A DNA stretch of 64,000 nucleotides, from NCBI RefSeq assembly GCF_004027225.2, contig NC_044282.2:74782287-74846286 (forward strand). The letters run 5' to 3'. Position numbers and translations under genes: made by a program. This document shows, piece after piece, positions 27,372 through 38,300 of this stretch. This stretch comes from Strigops habroptila (taxonomy: Eukaryota > Chordata > Aves > Psittaciformes > Psittacidae). Numbering within the stretch: the first letter of the stretch is position 1; each line of letters begins with the position of its first letter. The notes below the pieces were generated by a model. The model ran no database searches and was not told the origin of the DNA. It saw nothing but the letters and a program-made list of their open reading frames with translations.

Positions 27372-27638
27372 CATTGTTGCTCAAAATATGAGCAAAGCAG
27401 CTTGGCTGGAAATGCCTCAGAGGGGGTATCTCCCGCCAGGTAGCTTCAAGGGAAATGTAAACTACTTCACTTGGGCAGGATACAGTTTTCAGAGAGGATG
27501 GAACAGCTATTGAGCTACCACTGCGCTTGAACTTTGCCATTTCCCATTCAACAAGAGTTATTGACAATGACTTCAACAAAGGATGCTGTGTGCAGTCACA
27601 GAAGTCAAGTGCATTTGAACTACAACAATTCCTAACTC
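27372..27638 (-). CDS. Candidate exon of a possible second gene (267 nt, phase 1 to 1)
   Basis: A minus-strand segment open for 88 codons between GACGTTGCAG and AACAATG|GTAGAG. It reads VSCPSEVVYISLEATWREIP in the middle. The phase agrees with the candidate at 25385-25495 (G|GA gives Gly). It lies below the likely polyadenylation site of the main gene, so it would belong to another transcript. No family is recognised. It could be a chance open frame. Confidence 0.28.
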
Positions 27639-27975
27639 CTGCAACGTCTAGGAAGGAGATTTTACTGCTTAGTGCACAAAGGTCCAGTGAAAACAAATCC
27701 AATCATCAGCAGAAATACCTTTCTATGCACAGCTCAAAGTGCAATGCTCAAGCTATGAAATGTCCTTTACCTGAAATTAAAAATATGAACCGCAAATTGA
27801 TGATGTTGCTTAAATTGACTCTACTTACCCTTAGAAGAGGTACAGAGCAGCCAGGGGAAATACCAGCTTGAGCATCCTCATGAAGGGCACCTTAAAGGAT
27901 ACAGTGCAGGCAGACAACAACAGGCTCTGGCAGTGCTTGGAGCCAACCTGAGGCCATGCCCATAGCAGTAGCACT

Positions 27976-28101
27976 TAGCACACTGTGCTTTATGTACTAC
28001 ACACCTCTCAGAGCATGTAGCACACTGTGCTTTATTTACTACATGCCTCTCAGAGTGTGTAGCACACTGTGCTTTATGTGCTACACACTTCTCAGAGGGA
28101 C
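27976..28101. repeat. 42-bp tandem repeat, three copies
   Basis: Units start at 27976, 28018 and 28060, each opening with TAGCACACTGTGCTTTAT and closing with CTCAGAG-like sequence. Units differ at only a few positions. Each unit contains the near-palindrome AGCACACTGTGCT. Because 42 is divisible by three, the minus-strand open frame crossing it (27878-28375, 165 codons) carries a 14-residue repeat with the core HKAQCAT. Confidence 0.9.
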
Positions 28102-28737
28102 CTCCAGCATGAGCCTCCATCACAGGATGACCACACCAATCGTGACCAACTGAGAGTACACCAAGATCATGCAGCTGCCTGCTCGGGTACAAGAGATGTA
28201 GCCAAAGTCTGCCAGAATGTACTAATCCTGACACAGAAGTACTTCGGAAGTGAGGGAATAGCTCTGTTCCAGCCCTGACAGGCTCCCTGATGCCTGTGAA
28301 AAGAGCACTATACATGAGAATCAGATCCAATACCGCAAACACTTCTCCAGTATTTATTGCAAGCACAGAACTCAAGTTGCTGAGGACCTTTCATGTACTT
28401 GACATGATGTGTGTAGGTGCATCCTGTCAAATTAGGTTCCAGCATACGTTAACTAAGGACCAAATACACATCCTTAAGGAAAATAACTGAAGTCTTCCAT
28501 TTCAGTAAGAACAGCAAAAAGCCAAAAAGATTAAAACATCCTTTATGGTCAGTGTAGATGTAAGCTGTAGGTAGACATGGAATAAGGGGCAAGACCACAC
28601 ATTCACCATCACGTTTCATGACTTATCTGAATAACTATTACTAGAATTACTTATCTGAATCACTTATACTGAATTACTAGAGAATTTTAAACCAGAACTG
28701 GTCAGGTAATCTTAGTCTGAGTCTGAATAAACATACA

Positions 28738-29220
28738 TTTATTTTAAATTACCACTATATCTTAACTCCTTATGACAACTAACATGGTCTATAACACACA
28801 TTAGATCTCTCAGTGTTCCAGTTAAGGATTTTTGGTGGGATTTTTGGTGAGATTACAAACAGGAGAACATAACTTCATCATTCTGCATCTAAAATATGAA
28901 TCACAGTGTAAAGATTAGGTGCCATATGGTTATATATAACAAGTCTCATTGTGCACGAGTAATCACTGACACTTTCAAGCATTCATGTAGCTTTCAAAAT
29001 GTAATAAATTAGATATTGGCATTTTAGATACTAGATATTGACATTCATGGTGTTAAATGTCTAATACAGCAACAAAGAATTCTTACTCCATGTGAACAGG
29101 GACCTTTTCTATTTCTCTCTACTATGGAAAGCATCCAAATGCTCCCGTGACATGTTATGGAGGCCCAGAGACTATCATGCAGCAGAAACATCACAGTTTT
29201 ATGCTCAGTGATGGTTTCTA
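28738..29220 (-). other. Probable 3' UTR of main gene with AATAAA signal
   Basis: Directly after the stop codon the sequence is AT-rich and non-coding. A canonical AATAAA on the minus strand lies at 28738-28743, giving a 3' UTR of about 500 nt. The true cleavage site and any longer UTR cannot be seen. Confidence 0.45.
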
Positions 29221-29335
29221 TTAGTATCTAGTGCTAAATCCTGAGAAGTCAAGCTTGGAAATCTCCTTTTCATTGGAAAAATTGGTTCGATCGATGCGAG
29301 AACTTGGGCTTCCGACTTTAGTCAGCCAGGATTTC
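29221..29335 (-). CDS. Terminal coding exon of main gene (115 nt, phase 2, ends TAA)
   Basis: The acceptor is CTTTCCTTTTCTTGCAG. The frame required by the previous exon stays open for 37 codons and ends in TAA. It reads [20 protein letters not shown] and ends in FSGFSTRY. A cluster of CpGs (GTCGG, CTCGCATCGATCGAAC) is unusual for neutral DNA here and supports coding constraint. The tail is rich in Ser, Arg and Lys, so phosphorylation sites are plausible, but no named motif is certain. Confidence 0.7.
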
Positions 29336-32300
29336 CTGCAAGAAAAGGAAAGGAGGGTTAGCACAGAAAGAGCTGCACATGTGGGGCTTATTCTCCTGCC
29401 TATGCCTTCCCTTTTAAGAGCCATAAGCAGTAGTTTTTCAATGAGGAAACTACCCCAAATATGCTTAGTTCTTCTCTGTTTCCCCTCCCTTTCTCCTTTA
29501 AAAGCAAACCAAACTAGTTAAAAGGTACCAGTATTTCAGAAATCTTACACAATATTACATAAAAATATGTCTGACAAAAGGCTAAAGCAGATTTATTGTA
29601 ATGATCCCTTTCGAGTGCTTATTAATAGCATTAAAATAGGTATAATTACCCTTGCAGATTCTATCCTACACTTGTAGCAAGGACCTAAAAACCCTAATTG
29701 AAAACTATTAAGAAAAATGAACTCTAACAGCCAGTTTACCCTTTTCTGACAACTAAAAGAAATGGAAACTGAAATGAAAATGAGTAAGTTCACAACCAGC
29801 AAAAAGACATAAAGCAAATAAAAACCAAACTGGTGTCAAAGCAATCCTAATTTGTAATAAACATTGTATTTTATACAGGCATTTTTAAGTGAGGCTTTTG
29901 CATGTATTTGCATTATGATCTGATTTAATTATGCTGGGGCTTTGCCTTCCTCCACAGCACACTGGAAACCTGCACTGAACACCAATTGCCATCAGGTAAT
30001 AGAGGCTGGAGCTGGCACTGGGGAGGCTGCTCCTACACACCTCCACTGTATTCCTACCCTGCAGTGATTTGCTGTTTCACAGCAGTGATAAACTATTGTG
30101 TGACAGAGGCCCACAAACACTCCAAGTGCAGCAGACAACACTGCTCACAGGGAGGTTTATGTAAAAATCCTACTTTCCCAGTATTTTCTGTTGTATTAAA
30201 GTCTCAGAAATAGAAAAGAGAATGTATTTTAATATACTATATTTGAGGAAAAAATATTTTACCCGAATACTTTTTATAACTTTAATGATGCATAAACTGG
30301 ATACATAGATACATAACTGTGAATAGTATTAAAAATATAGAATCATAGAATCCCAGCCTGGTTTGGGTTGGAAGGGACCTTAAAGCTCCTCCAGTCCCAA
30401 CCTGCTGCCATGGGCAGGGACACCTTCCACTAGAGCAGGTTGCTCCAAGCCCCTGTGTCCAACCTGGCCTTGAACACTGCCAGGGATGGGGCAGCCACAG
30501 CTTCTCTGGGAAAAGTCTGTGCCAGCGCCTCAGCACCCTCACAGGGAAGAGCTGCTGCCTCAGAGCTCATCTCAATCTCCCCTCTTTGCGGTTAAAACCA
30601 TTTCCCATTGTCCCCTTTAAAGCCTTCCCCCTTTTCACATGCCCTTGTAAAAAGTCCCTTTCCAGAGTTCCAATTTGAAGACCATAAAACTTGTCTTATT
30701 AACAGTTATATTAAATAATCCTTTGCAAAATCCCACTGAGCACTATCAAATGCAATGCTCTTGCAGCGAGACTTAATTTTGATGTCTTTATAATGAGAAC
30801 AGTGCACAGAGGTCACTTATCTCGAGCCAGTAAATAAAACACACCTGAGATACAGAAATGCATCTTGTTAGAAACCCTATATGACAAAGGTTTATTTTTA
30901 GACAATTCCTGACACAACATTAACAGCACAGAACACAAATCTCTTGGCTGGTTATCAGAAACAAGCCCTTTTCTCCAAACTGTGTTAGTCCCTCATTAGA
31001 CTTGTCTCATCACCAGCACAGACAGTTCCAAACCTGCATTCAGGACTAATGCAATTAATCTCTTCCTTGAAACTCCTCACAGTTCCTTATGAGTAAATGT
31101 ACCTCCATAATACTTAATGAAGACAGCAGATATGTTCTACTACTTGTATATTTGAAATATAACCCTAGGAGTATGCTTGGTGGATTATAGACTTGCAGTG
31201 CCAAAGAGCTCCACGAGCTCCTTCTCTTTGACCACTAAATAGAGGCTCTACACGGAAAGATTTCCTAGAAAACACAAACCAGATATGGGCATCTCATGTT
31301 TGAAGAGTGACAAGCCTTAATTTAGTATAGAGCAATCAAAATCAATGCACATCTTCACAACACAAAGAACAAGGTGTGAACAACCTCCCTTCTCGTCTGT
31401 TGCAGACGAAGACTTTCCGATAAGCAGTATAAAACACAGGAACAGGAGTACACAAGTTTAAAAAGAGAACCCAACTTTCCACTCCATGCTGAAGCCCTAA
31501 AGGCAGACCAGATATTTCAACAGGAGAAAAGCCCAGTCACAGACCAGTCCATTTTATTCCACATTATGAAAGACCTGAAAAGCCCCTTTTGGGTGTAGCA
31601 GAGAAGTCTCTAATATAGTTGTATGATCTTGAATAAGAGAACATGTATTTGAAACACTGAATTACTTAATCTGTACTATTTTTAGAAGACTAATGTGGCA
31701 TCTACAAGTGAAGAGACTTATTCCTTTTTTCCTTCTCATTTTAAAGGTGAGCTTGTCCCGGACACAACCAGAAGAAATATTTCTTGCCCAGCCTCTGCAA
31801 CTGTACATAAGACCAAAATCCATTCATACCTGCTTCCAAGTCCTAAGTTCCACTGCATGAAGAAAGTAACTACAAACTTTACAGAGAGCAAACTTTGTCG
31901 ATTGTCAGCTCAATATACTCTCACATGAATAAGGATAAAGCACAACATATGAAAATATTAAATACATATTAATACAATACAATATATACAATACACTATA
32001 TTAAAACAATCCAGCTCCAGGGACACCCTTTATAGGATGCATGTATTTTACTCCTTATTTAACACAAGAGGTAGTGACGGAAGTGCTACAGAGCTGTTCC
32101 CTACCTGGGATTTGCGTGTCTGTGGGGCTCAGTCCTTCACTGAGGTACTAATACTTTGCAGTAAGACTTTCTTCATCGATCTTCCTCACTTTCCTCATGT
32201 GACAGACCATTCCCTGAGCACTAAGAGGCACGTTTTCAACGAGCTAAGAAAGCAGGACATCAGTATTTGCACACAGTAGTACACGGTTACACTTGTTTCC

Positions 32301-35300
32301 TCATTTATCTGCATCTCAAATATCTTTGGTAAGGGAGTATTTTTTAAATGCTTTGAACTCTTATTAGTATCAACAGACCTGAGTTAAGAAAAGGTTCCGT
32401 ATCCTCCTCTTGCTTCACACTGCCTTCTTGATTTTCTTTCATTTCTTGCCATGGATTTCATATCCCCCAATACGTGCCAGAGATTTGCTGCAATTACCAG
32501 CATTTGGAGCTTTAGCTTGCCATTTATAGTACGCATTTGAAACTTCACTGCTGCTACCCACTTCTCTTCAGGAGTGAGAAAGACAGCCTGCACCTCGCTC
32601 CTCACGTGGGCAGGCCTGAACCAAATGAGGACATTGCTTTAAGCTGCCTGCAACAGAACAGTGAGCATGGCCTCCGAGATGCAGAATCACACCAGCACGC
32701 CCATGGGCTTTGAGTACTACAGGCAGTAACTTGATTATTTCCTTGAATAAGATTTATTTTAACTGAAGTCTATGCTATAAAACAGATTAAAATAAATGGC
32801 TTGTTTGGCATTACTTTCCGACTGAAATCTTTCTGACAAGGAAAAAGTAACTGATGCAGGAAAAAACAGCCTTGTACTCGTAAATGAACAATGCCACCTT
32901 TCCTGTGCTGGACTCTGTATTGAACCATTGATACCCATAGGAAGCTTTTGTAATAACTCATTTATTGTATGCAAAAAGCCAAGCTGTTTTGTCACAGAAT
33001 CCCAGACTGGTTTGTGTTGGAAGGGAACTTAAAGCTCATCCAGTCCCAACCCCTGCCACGGGCAGGGACACCTTCCACTAGAGCAGGTTGCTCCAAGCCC
33101 CTGTGTCCAACCTGGCCTTGAACACTGCCAGGGATGGGGCAGCCACAGCTTCTCTGGGAAAAGTCTGTGCCAGCGCCTCAGCACCCTCACAGGGAAGAGC
33201 TTCTGCCTCAGAGCTCATCTCAGTCTCCCCTCTGGCAGGTTAAAGCCATTCCCCTTGGCCTGTCCCTACAGGCCCTTGTCCAAAGCCCCTCTCCAGGTTT
33301 CCTGGAGCCCCTTTAGGCACTGGAGCTGCTCTAAGGTCTCCCCTTCAGGAGCCTTCTCTTCTCCAGGCTGCCCCAGCCCAGCTCTCTCAGCCTGGCTCCA
33401 GAGCAGAGCTGCTCCAGCCCTCGCAGCAGCTCCGGGGCCTCCTCTGGACTCACTCAACAGCTCCACATCCCTCTTGTGCTATCCCAAGATTGGAGCAATT
33501 TACAGTCTACAGTGCTAGAAATGGACCCTGAAGTGACCTATAGCATTAATACTCTGTGAGCTAGGCCCAGTTTAGGAATATGTTTGTTTCTCTTCACCTT
33601 AATCACAGGGTCACCATGGAACAAGAGAAATGTGTGCTTTTATTTAGGAGAGAAAATAAAGGCACTGGCCTGTTTAGACTTTATTTCCCTTTGTTTAAGA
33701 TAAAATACCAGGGAGAACATTGCTTTCTGAAGACTGTATTTATATCTGTGGCAGCCCATAGATTAGGATTGCAAATATTTATGAAATACCTCCAAAATGT
33801 TGTTGTATTCTGTAACAGCACTGTCATGTTTTCATAAATCCTCATATTTGAATGTGTGCAGAAGAAATGTGGAATCCTTTTTCATCACTATCTGGCTTCT
33901 GGGAAGAACTTCAGCCATGGTTTTTAAGCTTTTCCCTACAAGGCCTAGGAACATTTTACTTAAACCTTGGTTTTTATAAACCTTATACTCATATCTAGGT
34001 AAAGCCTCTAGTAGCCTGTATAGTAAAGGTATCTCACAGCTTGCTGTAGAGCCATTCCACTGCCCCTATACCTCTGCTCCTGCTGCCAGAGCCTGATGGT
34101 AAAACAGGAAACTGAAAACAAGATTTATATTGTGAAAAGGGAGCAGGAAGGATAAAAACCTCAGTAACAAAAGTGTGTTTGAAAATACTGAGGTTTGACG
34201 TGATTTGAATCCGTGCAGCCTGAGCAAAAACCCAAACACATTCAGCATTTCAACTTTAGCAAAAGCAATTAAGGCCTTAGTAAGGTGAAGAAAACAGGTT
34301 CTGAAGAAAATACATGAGGGATGCTGGGGAGAATCACTAATGTTTTGGTGTAGAATAAGGTCAAGAGGACTAATGTACCTTCAACTTGCTCTTACTGGCC
34401 TTCGTCCCCTGTTCCTTGTAATTTTGTTAGCTCTCAAGAAAGTAGGCTCTAGCTTGGGGTAGAAGCCTGAAGCCTTTTGCATACACATACCTGCAACAGG
34501 AAGGGGGACGTAGTAGAGGGAGAAGGCAGCAAAGTGCGAGAGGGGAATTTTAGCACATTTATTAGGATGAGCCCATCACAGTCCATCAAATCAAAGCCAC
34601 GTGATGGGTAACTTCAGAGGATTACAACAAAAAGGAGAAAGCCAGTAGCACTCTGATGATACAGGACAAGTACCTAGGTATATTATATGTGTAGTAACTA
34701 GTATTCTACGTGGACTACAAGTGGAGCAACCTGCTCAGGCAGAGGCACAGTGCCCCAGAGCAAAGCAGGAGCCTGTCTGGAGTGAAGGAGTGCTGCTGCT
34801 GCTGCCTGCTCACTAGTTGATCTGGCATCCCCACAACAGGGATTTCTTGGAGCACTGGATATTTAGCACAAGTTCTGTAACTGTTTTAGAAAAGAGAGAA
34901 AGAGATATTTAATCAAAGCTAGTGTTTGACTTCGTGTTTTCAAACACAGCTGTCAGATGAATGTGAACTGGTTTCTACTCTTTCCTTTTCTGTCACACTC
35001 GAGGCCAGTGTTTCTCCAGAGGCCACATCATGAGCTTTTCTTCCAAGTACTATTTGAAAGTGATGTCAACAGCAAAGGCAAAGCAACAGAATCTGATATA
35101 CTGAAGACATACTGAACAGGGGAAGCTCAGGTGAGATCTAAGGAAGCAGCTCTTCCCTGTGAGGGTGCTGAGGCGCTGGCACAGACTTTTCCCAGAGAAG
35201 CTGTGGCTGCCCCATCCCTGGCAGTGTTCAAGGCCAGGTTGGACACAGGGGCTTGGAGCAACCTGCTCTAGTGGAAGGTGTCCCTGCCCGTGGCAGCGGG

Positions 35301-38300
35301 TTGGGACTGGGTGAGCTTTAAGGTTCCTTCCAACCCTAATCAGTCTGGGATTCTATATTGTGTGGCACCATACTGCATAAGCTTCAAATACATATTTTGG
35401 TGTCACACTTCTATATATAAACCTGAAAAAAATGACTTTTTCATGTTAATGTTCAGCACATTGTGTTATTGGCAAGATTCTTTAATGTAAAAGCGATCAT
35501 TACTAGTCTGCATTAGCACAGAATTTGGCTCTATGTACCTCAGATTTACTGTTATTCAGATCTGATCTATGTTAAATGTCTCCACCTCTTAAAGAGGAGG
35601 AATTATCTGAGAGTAAAAGAAACCAAGTCTGAAGTTGGTATTTTCTTGTATACAACAAAGATCTGTTGTGCATTTTCCTATTCACCATTTTGGTAAACCT
35701 CAAGTAGAATTTAGCAATTTACTTAAACATGAAATCATATGAAGTATATTTTTATTAAAAAGTTATCAGAATCCCTCTTTGTTTAATCCATGTTACACAA
35801 GTCACATTTGGCTTCTTTCATAGATTATATCAGAAAAACCTAAGCAATGTTGCAGAAATTTGGTCCAAGAAGTAAGAATAAAGAAGTAAATGAAAAGTAA
35901 AGCCAAATCCAGCCATTTCAGTAATTTGAAACAGGTTTTGTGCCCACACTGACCTACAGAAAGCACGAGACAAAAGGGAATTTCCTGTTAAGCTTGAGTC
36001 CTATCTTCCCAAAGCAGCAGACATACCAGAAAGCCAGAGGCAGCAAACACTGATTGTATTTCCCCTTGTAGTATGTCTGCCTCTGCAGGGTATGATTTGG
36101 CTCAGAAGGCAGAGCAGGGATTTTGGCTAACCCCACTTCACTGCACAGAATGCAATTCGAAGTTCTTTCTCATTCCACTTCTATTAAATCTAAGGCCACA
36201 GGAAGCTCAAATTAGAGGAACTGGTGCTGTACCAGGCTTCAGGAGAAGAAAAGCTTCTGAACTGCTTAGCACCCATCACCCACATAATGGTGTTTAAAAC
36301 AAATGGCTGTATTGTGGAGTTGAACAATGAGTAAAGTCCTATTGCCTCTGACCATCAATTTTATACCTAAAAATGTTAATTAAACCCTTACCTTGGCCAT
36401 TTCAAAGCAACCCTGTTGGAATTCCATAATGAATCATCACACTTTGATCAATTCAGCTTTACTTCAAACCCACTTTGTTATACAGCCTGGTAAAAAGGAA
36501 ACAGGCACTACAGTAAAGGGAGATGACAAATGCAATGAAGCATTTGACAGACAACACTTTTCTGTTCACTGGTAACCAGGTTCAGCACGGCACAAAGACA
36601 GAAAAGCCATGTGAGGACCAACCCCCACATTACCACACTTGCTGTGTCCTCTCTATAATTCTCAGAAGAGAGATTTACACAGAAAAACAGATTAATTTAT
36701 TATGCAAGAAGGAAAAATAATGCCAGACCAAACACAGCGAATTCCTTCCAGCACCACTGGGATTCTTGCTGTTTCTCTCCAAAGCCTCCCTTGCTTTACA
36801 AAGCCCTTGGAGTAGCTGAAGACTGGAAAACTGCAAAGTTTTTCATTAAGAAGCTGCAATTTCCAAACTTAAAAATGGACATCTTAAAAGGGAAGCATCC
36901 CCAGCTTTAAAGCATGTTAGAGAGCACTGAGCAAGTCTAAGTTAGAACAATGAACATTTCCAGCCCTGCAGTGACTGCACATGAATTCCCCTTCCCCTAC
37001 AACACTGCAGCGTTTGGGTACTTCAGGAGCTATCAGCTTGGCTCCCTCCCAGCCACAGAAGAGTGACTGCTCCATCGACATACCTCACATAAGCATCTAC
37101 ATGTGAGCACAGGTTAAGTACGTGGTCATCCGGCTGCTTCTTTTGCTGAAGCGAATGTACAATTGCTTTTGTACACATAAAACATGTTTATAGCACAAAC
37201 CTCCCCGCTAAGACTGTCACAGAAATCTCAGCCAAAACAATCTGAAGCTCAAATAACCACTTTGGATAATAGTAAGAGGAAAATGTATGTGTGAGACCAT
37301 TAGGCCAAGTGATTTACGTATGTTGGGACTTACAAATCACCTTTAAAGACAAGCTAACTGCAACACCCGTAGTGCCTGGCCCCTGTAGATGTGGATGCTT
37401 TTGACAGAAAAATACCTAACAACTGAGAGTTGTGATTTTCTTTTCATCTAGAGCTTGTGAAAGTGCTTTGAAATGTTCTTATTAAGCATTCAGTGAGCTC
37501 AGCTCCATTTTCTCCACTGGCTTTACATTACATGAGTTAATTTAAGCTGCACACTTTCAAAGGAAGCAGTTCCACCCATCACCTTAACCTGCCATCTCAA
37601 GGAGCTTTTTTCATAGCAACTCTGATATAAAATAGTAGATGTTTTAATATATGAAAAGAACAGGAAAATGTTTTAACAATGTTATACTGGAGAGCAGAAC
37701 TGCTCAGAAAAACACCAAGTACATTGTACTAGCTAATAGTCTGCTTCTATTTAACACAAATAGGAAATTTGGGCTTTGTCAAGACTTACTTTCATAATGC
37801 TCTTATTTTTTGCATTATAAATATAGCTACAATAAGGAGGAAGCAAAAGATTAGCATAAGGATATGTTACAGCTATTATGTTCTTTATTCTGCAAGAGCT
37901 ATTTGTGGTTTCCAGCACAGCAGAGCATGTTCTTGAGATGAACTCAGTGTGGTGTGTTCACAAGGCAGGTAACACTGTACCCCTGTCATACACATATAAA
38001 ATTCCCTGGAAATAAAACCCCCTTGAAACCCTCAGACACAAAAAGCAGCCTAAGGCAGCACAAAGTGAGATGTGCCAAGCCTCTACATGCTGTCTCTATG
38101 GAAGGACAGACAGACCTTATAGAACGACCACATCTTTCCACACTGGCAAATCCCAAAGAACTGAACTACATTTACAGGAAAAAAATTCTTTGCATTCTTC
38201 AACATACATACTACTTCTTTATGATATTATTCTTATGACTTCATATACATTAAAAATACCATTTCCAAAAGACCTAATAATAAAGATTGTTTTTCTCTAC

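Noticed and set aside
27836-27892. Signal-peptide-like start on the minus strand (MRMLKLVFPLAALYLF) before a GTAAGT donor
   Set aside because: A TAA stop lies just before the donor, so it cannot open a coding transcript as it stands.
32384-32605. 73-codon minus-strand frame reading [17 protein letters not shown]
   Set aside because: It could be read 0 to 0, but inclusion would not supply the phase 2 needed by the final exon; exon 32898-32944 does.
32667-32729. 21-codon plus-strand frame starting AGCATGG with CpG-containing codons
   Set aside because: Too short, no usable donor and no partner exon; treated as chance.
37330-37400. Small exon-like segment on the minus strand ([14 protein letters not shown])
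   Set aside because: It could insert in phase 0 but is not required, and its acceptor is weak.
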